Shown here: in pieces, positions 8,239 to 16,718 of the stretch
Numbering within the stretch: position 1 is the stretch's first letter
Layout of the letters: the number at the start of each line of letters is the position of its first letter
Assembly (NCBI GenBank): GCA_017506865.1
Contig: JAFCMP010000223.1
Location: forward strand, 496,001-560,000
Source: Tribonema minus
Taxonomy: Eukaryota; Sar; Xanthophyceae; Tribonematales; Tribonemataceae
Reading direction: 5' to 3'
DNA length: 64,000 bases
Translations under genes and position numbers: made by a program
Notes under the pieces: model-generated
Seen by the model: only the letters and a program-made list of their open reading frames with translations
Told to the model about the DNA's origin: nothing
Database searches by the model: none

Positions 8239-9252
8239 ATGCAGGGCGTCACATGGCATGGCGCTTACGCCTGGGTGCCTGGGTCTGAGCCGGCACCGCT
8301 GCCTCAACATCTCATAGGCAACAGCAGAGGCTTCACCGCCATAGGAGCTTGGTTTGCGAGCGGCAAGGCTGCTCCCCTCGCAATCACTTCAGGCATCACA
8401 GGTGTAGGCAAGACGAGCGCGGTCAGGATGTACGCTGCGCGCAGTGGCACACGGCTCGTGGAGTGCCCGTCAGAGTGCCATCGCAAGTCTCACACCGTTG
8501 ACGCAACTTTGAGGAAGGCGCAAGAGGAGGGGGCAGTCGCGTGGTTCGATGATGCGCACAGCCTCATCGCTGAACCGGCCGCCCTGCAGAGGCTGATCGA
8601 CACACTCACAGGTGCACAGGCACCTATTGTCATATCCGGAGATGATCTGTGTGGGCACCTCACGAGGAAGCTGCAGGAGGCGGGCGCAACATTTGTGAAG
8701 CTCGAACCAGTGGGCCAAGGCGAGCTCAGCGCTCATCTCGTCACGCAGGGCGATCTCTCCTACTTTGACTGCTGCAGGATCGCGGGAGCATCTCGGGGAG
8801 ATGTCCGCGCGGCAGTGATCGATGTCCAATTCTGGAGCATCACCAAGAAGGAGACAAAGCGCAAGCGCGGGCTCTGTGCTTCGGGCCCGGTTGTGCCCCT
8901 GGGTGCCTGTACGAGACGTGAGCCGTGCTCAGATGAAATGACACCGGAAGCTGCGGAAGCGCTGGTGAGGGAGAAATGGAGGTGCCATCCCGCCTGGTCC
9001 GCATCCCTGCAGGAGATGTGCGACGACTGCGATGCGATCGCCCTTGCCGACATTTATGTGGGAGGAGCCATGGAGAAAGGAGAGGAGGGCCCTCTCACAT
9101 CTTGGGCTGCAGCGAGGTTTGTCGAACGCATACCGTCAGGGCCGCAGTGGCAGCTGAGGCGGCGTCACGGGCTTCCGGATGCCCTCACGGAGTTCAGGCA
9201 ACGACCTGTTCGCCCGGACGGACCGCGCAATAATGAACATGCACTTCTGTGA
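8239..9252 (+). CDS. AAA+ ATPase resembling clamp-loader (RFC1/Rad17-like) subunits
   Basis: This 337-residue protein has Walker A GITGVGKT (about residue 54). Its Walker B-like stretch reads AWFDDAHSL, and sensor 1 is probably VISGDD. A following lid region contains RIAGASRGDVRAAV, a pattern seen in the RFC large subunit. A linker with KKETKRKRG and a helical C-terminal domain follow. Walker B ends in DDAH rather than DExH/DEAD, so activity is not certain. PCNA at 39412-40434 would be the partner clamp. It overlaps no gene and ends 31 bases before the packaging ATPase. Confidence 0.65.
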   Translation: MQGVTWHGAYAWVPGSEPAPLPQHLIGNSRGFTAIGAWFASGKAAPLAITSGITGVGKTSAVRMYAARSGTRLVECPSECHRKSHTVDATLRKAQEEGAVAWFDDAHSLIAEPAALQRLIDTLTGAQAPIVISGDDLCGHLTRKLQEAGATFVKLEPVGQGELSAHLVTQGDLSYFDCCRIAGASRGDVRAAVIDVQFWSITKKETKRKRGLCASGPVVPLGACTRREPCSDEMTPEAAEALVREKWRCHPAWSASLQEMCDDCDAIALADIYVGGAMEKGEEGPLTSWAAARFVERIPSGPQWQLRRRHGLPDALTEFRQRPVRPDGPRNNEHALL

Positions 9253-9283
9253 ACGACACATTTTTATATTGCCTTGGTCTCAA

Positions 9284-10132
9284 ATGACTTTCAACTTCGC
9301 CAAGTTTGACCCTAAGGAGATGACGCGGTCGCCTGCATGCGTCGCGATCGTCGGGAAAAGGGGCACTGGTAAGTCTATGCTGATCAAAGACCTGCTGTAC
9401 CATCTCAACCTCGCCGGCGTTCCGCGGTGCATCTGTTTCTCCGCCACCGAGGAGGCAAACTCGTACTTTGGCACTTTTCTGCCAAGCGTTTTTGTGCACC
9501 CATTGGACCCCGACACCTTGGACAGAGTGTGGAAGGCTCAGAAGGAGCTGGTGTTACAGAAAAGAGTGGGTCAGCTCAACCCGGACACAGACACGCGTCT
9601 CGTGCTCGTCATGGACGACTGCGCATACCACAAACAAATGATGAAGTCGGCAACTCTGCGTGAGATATTCATGAACGGCCGTCACCACGGCATCTACTTC
9701 ATAGTCACGTTGCAGTACCTCATCGACCTCAACGTCGCAATGCGAAGTAACGTCGACTGCTGGTTCTATCTCAAGGAGCTCTCCCACAAGAACCAGGAGA
9801 GGATCTACAATGAATCGTGTGGATTTCTGCCGTCTTTCTTGACCTTCCAAGACCTCTTCATGGCCAGCACAGCGAACTACGAGGCGTTCGTGGTCAACTC
9901 GAGGTGCAAAAGCAACGACCCACAGAAGATCGTCGCCCACTATCGAGCTGATGCAAACTTAAATTTCAAGTACGGCGCTCCTGCTCTTTGGAGGTACCAT
10001 GACGAGGTCTATGAAAGCGCCAGCGACAAGTACCAGCGCTTGCAGAGGACGCAGCAGGACAGCAGACCCATGTCGGAAGCGACGAGGAGCAGGAAAGGCG
10101 GAAACACGATCATCGTGCGTAGACAGGGGTGA
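9284..10132 (+). CDS. A32-type DNA packaging ATPase
   Basis: This 282-residue protein starts MTFNFAKFDP, followed by Walker A GKRGTGKS and Walker B LVLVMDDCAY. The run FMNGRHHGIYFIVTLQYL carries the family's arginine and Q motifs. The pattern is diagnostic for the FtsK/HerA-clade A32 ATPase of nucleocytoplasmic large DNA viruses, which pumps genomes into capsids. An upstream in-frame ATG at 9233 lies inside the end of the previous gene. The ATG at 9284 fits the family N-terminus better and follows a TTTTTATATT stretch. The C-terminus is basic. Confidence 0.93.
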   Translation: MTFNFAKFDPKEMTRSPACVAIVGKRGTGKSMLIKDLLYHLNLAGVPRCICFSATEEANSYFGTFLPSVFVHPLDPDTLDRVWKAQKELVLQKRVGQLNPDTDTRLVLVMDDCAYHKQMMKSATLREIFMNGRHHGIYFIVTLQYLIDLNVAMRSNVDCWFYLKELSHKNQERIYNESCGFLPSFLTFQDLFMASTANYEAFVVNSRCKSNDPQKIVAHYRADANLNFKYGAPALWRYHDEVYESASDKYQRLQRTQQDSRPMSEATRSRKGGNTIIVRRQG

Positions 10133-10218
10133 CAGGGTGATGCACAAAAAGTCCCAATTGAAATTTTGAAGGACATCTTCAATGTTGCAGTTCTAGCCCA
10201 CATTCCCAAACTGGAGGG

Positions 10219-10228
10219 TCCCACTTGA
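10219..10228 (+). promoter_or_regulatory. TCCCACTTGA element
   Basis: It lies upstream of the spliced gene at 10313. A second, variant copy (TCCTACTTGACATG) directly overlaps the ATG at 10262. Confidence 0.45.
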
Positions 10229-10312
10229 CGTTGACTCCCAAACCACAATGTCCTACTTGACATGTCCTGCTCACAACCAGGATTGCCACTCCATCATCAG
10301 CACCACTCCGAC

Positions 10313-11466
10313 ATGGCATTAGGATGGGTGAGAAGGCAGACGCACCGGATTCCGCTCTACGCAGTGTACCGCAGCGCAGAGGAAGTGTTTGATTACCTGC
10401 AGCAGCATGTACCGGAGGTTGTAAACTTTGTCTGCATCGATGTGGGCAGCTTTTTGCTGTACCTGCAGATGCCGGGCCAGAAGCCGCATGCGAGGCTGCA
10501 GGGGCTGCTGGACACATGCTTTGGTGCGCCCCTGCAGCCCGTACCCGGCACCTTTACAGCAAAGTGAGTGAGAGATTGTTCAAATGCTTTTCCCGCACTT
10601 TCTCGCACTTTTCCCGCACTTTTTCAATGCACCCAACACCTTGTGCCATGCGCACCTCGTTCCGATCGCGCAGGGACATCAGAGGCCATCCGTCAAAGGG
10701 TGTGTTCAGGAGCCAAGGAGGAAACCGAACCCCCGCAGTCTCCCCCGCCGTCTCACCGGCACCTCCGTTCCTGTACGACGACGCAATGCGTTACGTCGAG
10801 GTGGCAGCGCCGACTGGCACAGTGGACGCGTGTATGGCCGACTTTGACATTGGGGGGTTCCCGATCCTGCACAATCCAGCGCCCCTCAACACAACAGCAC
10901 CAGCACCGGCCACGGCGCCGCCTGCATACGTGCAACCTGAACGCAGCCGCACAGAATCGCTCAAGGTGAAGCGGCTCAGGCAGACCGTCGAGAACTTCCG
11001 ACGCTGCAGACTGACACCTCTACTCGACGGCGTCCGCCGCCCCAACACCGTGACAGTGGGCGTGGAGTATGCTCTTCTCGCGCCTTTGGCAGCAACGGGC
11101 GGGGCCACTGTCGCACTCGACGGTGGCCGCGCGTCGGGCATGCTCACGATGGCCATGCAGGGCGCTTTCGGCATGGACTTCTCTCCCGATGCTCGTGACA
11201 CGTCACAGGCATCGAGCGCACTGCCAGCGGCACAGGACACTGGCTTGCTCGGCCCCGACGACTACACACTCAGCGCGGAACTGTTTGCGATCCTGAGCAC
11301 GCTTCCGTCCTTCGATGCGGAACTTCCAGGAGAGAGCATGGCGTCGGGAGGTGGTGTGGGGGGGGTGAACGACAGCTTCACGAGCCTGTCGCTGACAGGT
11401 GATGGATCGATGGGAGCTTTCGCTACCCGCGGCGAGCTTCAGGACATGAAGGTCGCTGCCGTGTGA
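10313..11466 (+). CDS. hypothetical protein, spliced (two exons)
   Basis: Exons are 10313-10563 and 10674-11466, giving 347 residues. Exon 1 encodes a compact alpha/beta-looking domain (PLYAVYRSAEEVFDYL...FVCIDVGSFLLYLQ). Exon 2 begins with a Pro/Ala-rich linker (APAPATAPPAYV) and ends with an acidic, Ser/Gly-rich tail. An ATG at 10262 would add 17 residues but falls inside a TCCTACTTGACATG element. The TCCCACTTGA motif upstream is shared with helicase and primase, so expression with replication genes is likely. No family was recognised. Confidence 0.6.
10564..10673 (+). other. intron in the 10313-11466 gene (110 nt, GT-AG)
   Basis: The donor is AAA|GTGAGT and the acceptor ATCGCGCAG|GG. It is phase 2 and restores a Lys codon. 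Unspliced, exon 1 stops at the TGA overlapping the donor. The intron contains repeated CGCACTTT units. Confidence 0.7.
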
Positions 11467-11535
11467 ATAACATGAGCATATTCATCACAAGACACGGACT
11501 TGTCTTTTTTTTGTTTGCTGTCTCTCAGACTTGCA

Positions 11536-13368
11536 ATGACGAGCGTCATCGCCGGTGCTGTGTTGGGAACTGCAGTCTATCGCGTGCTGAGTGCTGGAAG
11601 CCTTGGGCTCAGCGAAGTTGTTGATTCGCACGATCAGCCAATTGCCGACGATGACGACTCGCACGAGCGGCCGCATCCTGCTCCTGTTCAGCATGACACC
11701 GCTGCACCCCCCGAAGACGCTGTCGCACCCCCTCCCACACCCCTGCCCTCCGGTACAGGCTGGGATCCGCCTGAATTGCTCGCCCCAATAACTGACATGG
11801 ACACAGAGTACAGTGATTTCATGGGCGCACTGATGGAGGCCGAAAGGCAACGAACAAAGGACATGAGGGACAGAGTCGAGAGGATGAAGGAGGCATCAAA
11901 AACCAGTGAATATGAGAGACAGAGGAAGATCTTTGATGCCCCCCCTGCTGCGAACCGAGAGCCTCCGGCATGTCAACCCGCGGGCGTGCGTGGACCTGGC
12001 TGGCTGTCGCAGGTTGGACCTAGGAAACCTAAGCCGGAGGGCACGTTAGCACCGGTGCCTCCCCCAGAGGACATCATGAAGCGGGATGAGATAGCGCGCA
12101 GAAGGGCTCTCGTCGACGCGGAGGTGAGCTCCGGCGCGGCGGGGACCTCGCGATTCAAACACCTAGAGAGGCCGGTCGAGCAGGAATGGGGTGCAGCGGG
12201 ACTGAACCGCAATGCGACTCTCGGACGTGACGAGTTTCTGCTCATCAGACGAGACGGACTCGACGTGCCTGCTAGTGGACCCGGCCGAGCTGGCAAGACT
12301 GCAGGCGTTTGGAACGATGTCGAATCAACATTGCACACGCTAAGGTCTGACGGCGTAGAGTACAGAGCGCCCATCGGGGCCAAGAGCGCTAGAAACGGGA
12401 TGGCAGCAGTTGCGCGATTCGACGAGGACGGCATCAGGAGACACGAGGTCACGAGTTCCGCGTTCAGCGGGGCACGAAAGGCTGTTGGCCCCGCGCGATT
12501 GCTGATTTCGGAGCATCGCACATCGCGTGATGCGGAGATACGCGTACAGGCAACAGGGGGAGCGCGGACAATGCCGGCGTCTGCGACTCGAGACGATCCC
12601 GCTTTCGCTTCGCGCAGAGAGTCCGTCGGCGCCGAAGGGGTGGGCACAGCTGTCGGCAAGGTCATGCACGGCGCAGCGGCTAGGCGCCGCCAGGAGATTC
12701 GCGAGGCGAGCGACCTGGGTGTACACCTCGAATCCCCCGCTGCTTGGAGGGCGGGGCTCGCAGCTGCAGGTGCGACACGAGATGGACGGATCGCACAGAA
12801 GGCAGGCAGGGCCATGAAGGTACGCCAGCCGACGACATCGCACCAGCTGGGCGCAGGGTCCCCGTGGACGGGGCAGATGGCTCTCGCAGCTGAGAAACGC
12901 ACAGTCAGCGCGCCACGCGCCATCACCACCTCTGTGGCACAGCCTTCGCGAATGCCGACTGCGGCAGTGCGAACTTCGACTGTAGCTGAGAAACTGTCGC
13001 GGGCGGCTGCGGCAGCTGGCTTCGCTGCGGGCGCGAAGACCGTCGCCGCGGGGACCAGAGCACCGGAGACAGAGAAGAGGGAGAAGGTCGTTCCTCCCCA
13101 GTCATTCCCTCACTCCGTCGGCGCCGGCAAAGGCGCCGCTGTCGGAGCGGCGCCGCAACCTGCGAAGTCGATGGCGCTAATGAGGCAGGGCGTCGAGGGA
13201 CGGCGCAACGTAAACCTCGGGTCTCGAGCCCCGACGGGTGCGGCGCCCGCCGCATCGACGCCGTCGCTCAAGACGGAGACGGTCGCTGCAGACAGGAGTC
13301 ACGCATCTGTGGGGTCCGTCCTCAGAGCGAGAATGGCCGCGCGTCGCACGGGCGCAATCCTTGTTTGA
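11536..13368 (+). CDS. hypothetical Ala/Arg-rich protein with N-terminal hydrophobic segment
   Basis: About 610 residues. Residues 1-20 (MTSVIAGAVLGTAVYRVL) form a short hydrophobic anchor or signal. After it come an acidic His/Asp/Pro-rich stretch, a charged helix (EAERQRTKDMRDRVERMKEA) and a long, basic, Ala/Arg/Gly-rich region without obvious domain structure. A TTTTTTTTGTTTGCTG tract 20-30 bases upstream matches the T-tract promoter variant. A basic, low-complexity virion core protein is plausible but unproven. Confidence 0.6.
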   Translation: MTSVIAGAVLGTAVYRVLSAGSLGLSEVVDSHDQPIADDDDSHERPHPAPVQHDTAAPPEDAVAPPPTPLPSGTGWDPPELLAPITDMDTEYSDFMGALMEAERQRTKDMRDRVERMKEASKTSEYERQRKIFDAPPAANREPPACQPAGVRGPGWLSQVGPRKPKPEGTLAPVPPPEDIMKRDEIARRRALVDAEVSSGAAGTSRFKHLERPVEQEWGAAGLNRNATLGRDEFLLIRRDGLDVPASGPGRAGKTAGVWNDVESTLHTLRSDGVEYRAPIGAKSARNGMAAVARFDEDGIRRHEVTSSAFSGARKAVGPARLLISEHRTSRDAEIRVQATGGARTMPASATRDDPAFASRRESVGAEGVGTAVGKVMHGAAARRRQEIREASDLGVHLESPAAWRAGLAAAGATRDGRIAQKAGRAMKVRQPTTSHQLGAGSPWTGQMALAAEKRTVSAPRAITTSVAQPSRMPTAAVRTSTVAEKLSRAAAAAGFAAGAKTVAAGTRAPETEKREKVVPPQSFPHSVGAGKGAAVGAAPQPAKSMALMRQGVEGRRNVNLGSRAPTGAAPAASTPSLKTETVAADRSHASVGSVLRARMAARRTGAILV

Positions 13369-13415
13369 ACTGGGAATCTCACTCCCAATTCACAGCTGTG
13401 TCTCGCAGCTGTCTG

Positions 13416-13426
13416 AAAAAATGTTG
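13416..13426 (+). promoter_or_regulatory. AAAAAATGTTG promoter-like element
   Basis: It lies 12 bases before the ATG at 13439, in one of the clearest contexts of the recurrent element. Confidence 0.55.
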
Positions 13427-13438
13427 CGCTAGGTTCAA

Positions 13439-13693
13439 ATGTCAGTCACTCCTCAGAAGACGACGACGTATCTCTCAGGAGGCGCAGTCGTAGCCATCGC
13501 AGCATTGGCGTTCGTGGCAGGAGCGGCGACCGCTGCAGCTGCGCTCCAATCCATCGCGCCGGCGCAGGCCAAGTTTTCGTTCGCGGAACCCCCGCCTCCG
13601 GAGGGAGTAGAGGCGGAGATCAACGCCGACAGCGAGCCCCCGCGCAGGAGGAGCCAGCCTGAGGGAGCGGGGCAGCGATGGACCCCGCTGTGA
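13439..13693 (+). CDS. small single-pass membrane protein, 84 aa
   Basis: One transmembrane helix (about residues 14-38, GGAVVAIAALAFVAGAATAA) is followed by a Pro/Glu-rich hydrophilic tail. An AAAAAATGTTG element precedes it. Its last 16 bases overlap the next gene, so the two are probably co-transcribed. Confidence 0.6.
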   Translation: MSVTPQKTTTYLSGGAVVAIAALAFVAGAATAAAALQSIAPAQAKFSFAEPPPPEGVEAEINADSEPPRRRSQPEGAGQRWTPL

Positions 13694-14406
13694 AGGCTGT
13701 CGCAGATGCCTTCGCGGACGTCGACGCCGTCAACAGAGAGGTCAAGGCGACGATATACACCGGAGACAGGGGAATCGAGAGGACAGCTTTCGAACGCCTC
13801 CACGATAGGTTTGCGACTGGCATCGGGTGGGAAAAGGCAGATGCGGAGTGGGTGCGCAAGGTCACCTACACGATGAAAGATGGCTCGCGCCTCTCCTACG
13901 TTGTCGAAGGCGCTGTGAGATCGTATCGACACGACGTGCAGAGAGTCGTCGCAGTGGCGTCCGAAGGCGTCGTCGCTGTCGTCAGGAGGTCGGCGAAAAC
14001 CGACATCATCCCGCCGCCGAAGGAGACGAGGTACAAGAGCGTGCGGGTGGACATGATTCGCAGATTCTACAGAGCATCTGGAGGCGTGCCCGGCGTGAGC
14101 TGGTGCTTCGAGCTCGCGGTGCGCTGGCACGCCGTGTGCGTCAGAGACCTCGAGACGGCCCCGCCGCGCTACCTGGTGTCCGTCGTGATGTCCAGGGTGT
14201 GGTCGAACCCTCAGGCGGGGATGCAGACAGACGCATCGAGGGCGTGGCTGGCGGAGAGCTTGCTGTTGAAACTCAAAGACTCGGTGGTGCAAGCGGGGTT
14301 GCGCGAAGATGCGAGATGGGTGCTGGGGGGAGAAGCGGCGCCGGCGAAGGTCGATGACATGTTTGCAGATATCGAAGTGGGAGAAGAGGGAGAAGAAGAT
14401 GAATGA
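13678..14406 (+). CDS. hypothetical protein, 242 aa
   Basis: This is a mixed alpha/beta protein with alternating charged strands (KSVRVDMIRRFY, WCFELAVRWHAV, YLVSVVMSRV) and an acidic C-terminus (EVGEEGEEDE). The strand pattern is faintly reminiscent of CYTH/RNA-triphosphatase tunnel folds, but the diagnostic ExExK motif is not visible, so no call is made. It overlaps the preceding small membrane protein gene. Confidence 0.6.
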   Translation: MDPAVKAVADAFADVDAVNREVKATIYTGDRGIERTAFERLHDRFATGIGWEKADAEWVRKVTYTMKDGSRLSYVVEGAVRSYRHDVQRVVAVASEGVVAVVRRSAKTDIIPPPKETRYKSVRVDMIRRFYRASGGVPGVSWCFELAVRWHAVCVRDLETAPPRYLVSVVMSRVWSNPQAGMQTDASRAWLAESLLLKLKDSVVQAGLREDARWVLGGEAAPAKVDDMFADIEVGEEGEEDE

Positions 14407-14421
14407 AATTTCATTTTTCAT

Positions 14422-15555
14422 TCATGCGAACCTCCAAAAGTACCTCTTCCCGTCATTCTGTGCCAAAACGCTGCCCCAGTCACGATTGCACGCTAATAGA
14501 ATGTTTGCGGTCCAGCCGCCTGTGGCTTTCGCCGCCTCGTTCCCGGACTTGTATGTCGCGATCGCCTGCCCGTTCTTGACTGCGTGCTGAGTGACCGCTC
14601 TGCGCCACGTCCGCGTCTTGCTCTTGTGCACCGGCGGAGTCCCCTGCTTGCTCCAGTAGTAGAGAGTGCCGTCGGCTTTCGCCATCACACGCACGCCGTT
14701 CCTCATCGATGTTGCGATCGAACCGTGCTTTGTCTGGGTCTCGCGGGCAGCGTCAACCATCGACTTGAACGTCGCGATAACATCGCCGGTCCTCTCCAGG
14801 CGCTGGTCGACGGCCACGCGGACGACGCGGCTGTGCTTGCCGTTCTCCGACCGGGTCACGATGCGAAGGTTGGAGGCGTCGTTGTCGCTGCGCACCTCGT
14901 TTTTGTGGTCCACCATGTGCCCTTCAGGGATCTCGCCGATCCACGCGCGGACGACCAGCCTATGTGCCACATACCCCTTACCCCCGATGGTGTGGAGACA
15001 GTAACGCGTGGCCGGATTCAGGAATGGCTTTCGTGCACTGGTTCTGAGCCGCGTGTTTGTGCCGCCATATCGCAGCCACGCGCCCTTGCTTGAAATCTCA
15101 TACCCGTGCTCTCCTTCAATTGCTGACGCCGGAATAGGCCTCCATTCAACATCTGCAGGAGGCTGTCCATCGGCCTCTCTCGGCTTCTTTGAGGCCTGAT
15201 TGCGAGCCTGCTCCGACTTAGTTGCCCAACGAAGGTTCTCAAGGGTGTTGTCCACCATGTTTCTGTTCATGTGATCCACGGTGTAATCCCCGTCATCTGG
15301 GCGCCACAGATAAGCCTTTGCAACCAGAATGTGCATTCTGAGTGTCTTCTGCTTTCCGCCAAGGCTCAAAGCGACGCCTGTGTAACCGGTGAGATTGTGT
15401 GTGCTCAGAAGCTTGCCGCTGGTGTGGTTCTTGATGGTGCCGACACTGGAGACGCGGTAGTTGGGGAACTCGGTGACAGACCTCCACCTCACGCCCTCCG
15501 CATCCACAACCTCATGCAGGTCTATAATCTCCTCGCGTGCAATTGGCGCGCTCAT
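14422..15555 (-). CDS. HNH endonuclease with two NUMOD4-HNH modules
   Basis: This 377-residue protein has a first NUMOD4 module (WRSVTEFPNYRVSSVGTIKN) followed by an HNH core (YTVDHMNRNMVDNTLENLRW). A second module follows (W-RPIP...YEISSKGAW, then HMVDHKNEVRSDNDASNLRI). The C-terminal part has helical DNA-binding repeats of NUMOD1/IENR type (AIATYKSGNEAAKATGG). Proteins of this kind are homing-type nucleases, common as free-standing genes in large DNA viruses. TATATA lies about 35 bases upstream, and a GGGAA-loop-TTCCC element is further out. Confidence 0.85.
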   Translation of the reverse strand: MSAPIAREEIIDLHEVVDAEGVRWRSVTEFPNYRVSSVGTIKNHTSGKLLSTHNLTGYTGVALSLGGKQKTLRMHILVAKAYLWRPDDGDYTVDHMNRNMVDNTLENLRWATKSEQARNQASKKPREADGQPPADVEWRPIPASAIEGEHGYEISSKGAWLRYGGTNTRLRTSARKPFLNPATRYCLHTIGGKGYVAHRLVVRAWIGEIPEGHMVDHKNEVRSDNDASNLRIVTRSENGKHSRVVRVAVDQRLERTGDVIATFKSMVDAARETQTKHGSIATSMRNGVRVMAKADGTLYYWSKQGTPPVHKSKTRTWRRAVTQHAVKNGQAIATYKSGNEAAKATGGWTANILLACNRDWGSVLAQNDGKRYFWRFA

Positions 15556-15918
15556 GGGGATGGAGTGAGACTGTCATAACTCTTGCCATATATAAAAACG
15601 CTGTTGCCGCAGACGCAAATCGGGAGACTGAAATGGGAACGATTTCCCGCCAAAACTACATAGCCACAAATGACGGTGCTGCTTGCTGCTGGTGAACTTG
15701 TTCAACACGTTTGAGGACGAGTCACCTTTTTGTGGAATCGTTTTAGTGCAGGGAATGTCTGACTTCGCATCACGGCGCTGCCTGGCTCCTCCTCGACTTT
15801 GACCCGAGTTTTCGCTTCACTGCATGCAAAAACGAACAAGTTGTTTTGGAGTTAGAATCCTCAAATATGTTAAGTGACCCAAAAACAGTCATTCGCAGTC
15901 GTTAACAGGCGACGTTAC
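15556..15918. other. intergenic region of about 360 bp
   Basis: It holds the promoter side of the HNH gene: TATATAAAAAC near 15590 and a TGGGAACGATTTCCC inverted repeat near 15632. The remainder is AT-richer than the coding parts, and no gene could be supported. Confidence 0.5.
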
Positions 15919-16227
15919 TCAGCGGTGATGCCCGACGATAAATCTGAGTGCAAAAAGTGCCACCGTCATCTCGCAGGATGTCAGCTGCTGGTTCGGCTTG
16001 GGGTCCTTCATCGCACGTATCTCCTGCAGCGCTCGGCGCTCGTCGCGGACCGTCATGAATGAGACGGCGGGGACCATCTTCTTCTTGGCACTCGCATCGT
16101 CTCGTTCGAGTTCTCGTTGCGCCCCCCGAGCGAGCGATTCCTGTGGGTGAAGCGAACGTCGCCGCCGCTTGCCCATGATTCTCGCGCCGGCCGCGGGGGC
16201 ATCGCACCACGGATTGCTGTTCGTCAT
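15919..16227 (-). CDS. small basic hypothetical protein, 102 aa
   Basis: It starts at ATG 16227; MGKRRRRSLHPQE at 16176 is an alternative start. The protein is basic and helical, with a hydrophobic end (EMTVALFALRFIVGHH). It is divergent from the gene at 16277, with about 50 bp between them. No family was recognised. Confidence 0.5.
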   Translation of the reverse strand: MTNSNPWCDAPAAGARIMGKRRRRSLHPQESLARGAQRELERDDASAKKKMVPAVSFMTVRDERRALQEIRAMKDPKPNQQLTSCEMTVALFALRFIVGHHR

Positions 16228-16276
16228 TTACAAGTGGCACAGATTTTATCTGTTGCATCCACTGCACACACGTCGG

Positions 16277-16684
16277 ATGGACATGACGAAGGAGGGTCGG
16301 CTCGCCGAGCTCCTGCGATGTCTCGAAGCGGAGGGCGTCGCCATGCGCGACGACAGCTCGCTGTGCCGATGCTTCATCGAGGGGACGTTGGCGACGCCTC
16401 TCACTGCCGAAGAGGTCGCGCACACTTGCGCGCTGCACGTGTGGCTCTACAACTACTGCGACTACGAGGAGCGATGCGAGCGGACGCTGCCGGCGATGGC
16501 CGCTTCGCTCGCGCCGTCGCTCGGCTCGTGGGCAGCCGCGTGGAGTTACGTCAAGGCCAACGAGGCGCCAGCGGTAAAGACGGCATCCATCAGAGCCGCA
16601 GGCGGAGTTCCCGACATCTGGCCGTGGTTGCGAGAGGACTCGCCTGTCGACACAGAGCGGCACGAAGATCGTGACGAGTGGTGA
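16277..16684 (+). CDS. hypothetical protein, 135 aa
   Basis: The ATG at 16277 follows an ATTTTATCTGTTGCATCC stretch similar to the promoter element. The protein looks like a small helical domain (RLAELLRCLEAEG, EEVAHTCALHVWLYNY, SLGSWAAAWSYVKANE) with a Trp-rich acidic end. No family was recognised. Confidence 0.5.
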   Translation: MDMTKEGRLAELLRCLEAEGVAMRDDSSLCRCFIEGTLATPLTAEEVAHTCALHVWLYNYCDYEERCERTLPAMAASLAPSLGSWAAAWSYVKANEAPAVKTASIRAAGGVPDIWPWLREDSPVDTERHEDRDEW

Positions 16685-16718
16685 TTATTTTAGTGGCACA
16701 GTGTGAAAAGGCGCGTCC

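Noticed and set aside
13678-14406. mRNA capping RNA triphosphatase (CYTH) identity
   Set aside because: A strand pattern only; the ExExK metal-binding motif is not visible.
16169-16663. Long minus-strand frame at 15902-16663 opposite the 16277 gene
   Set aside because: Arg/Ser/Ala-rich composition typical of an antisense shadow in GC-rich DNA; the plus-strand frame is more protein-like.
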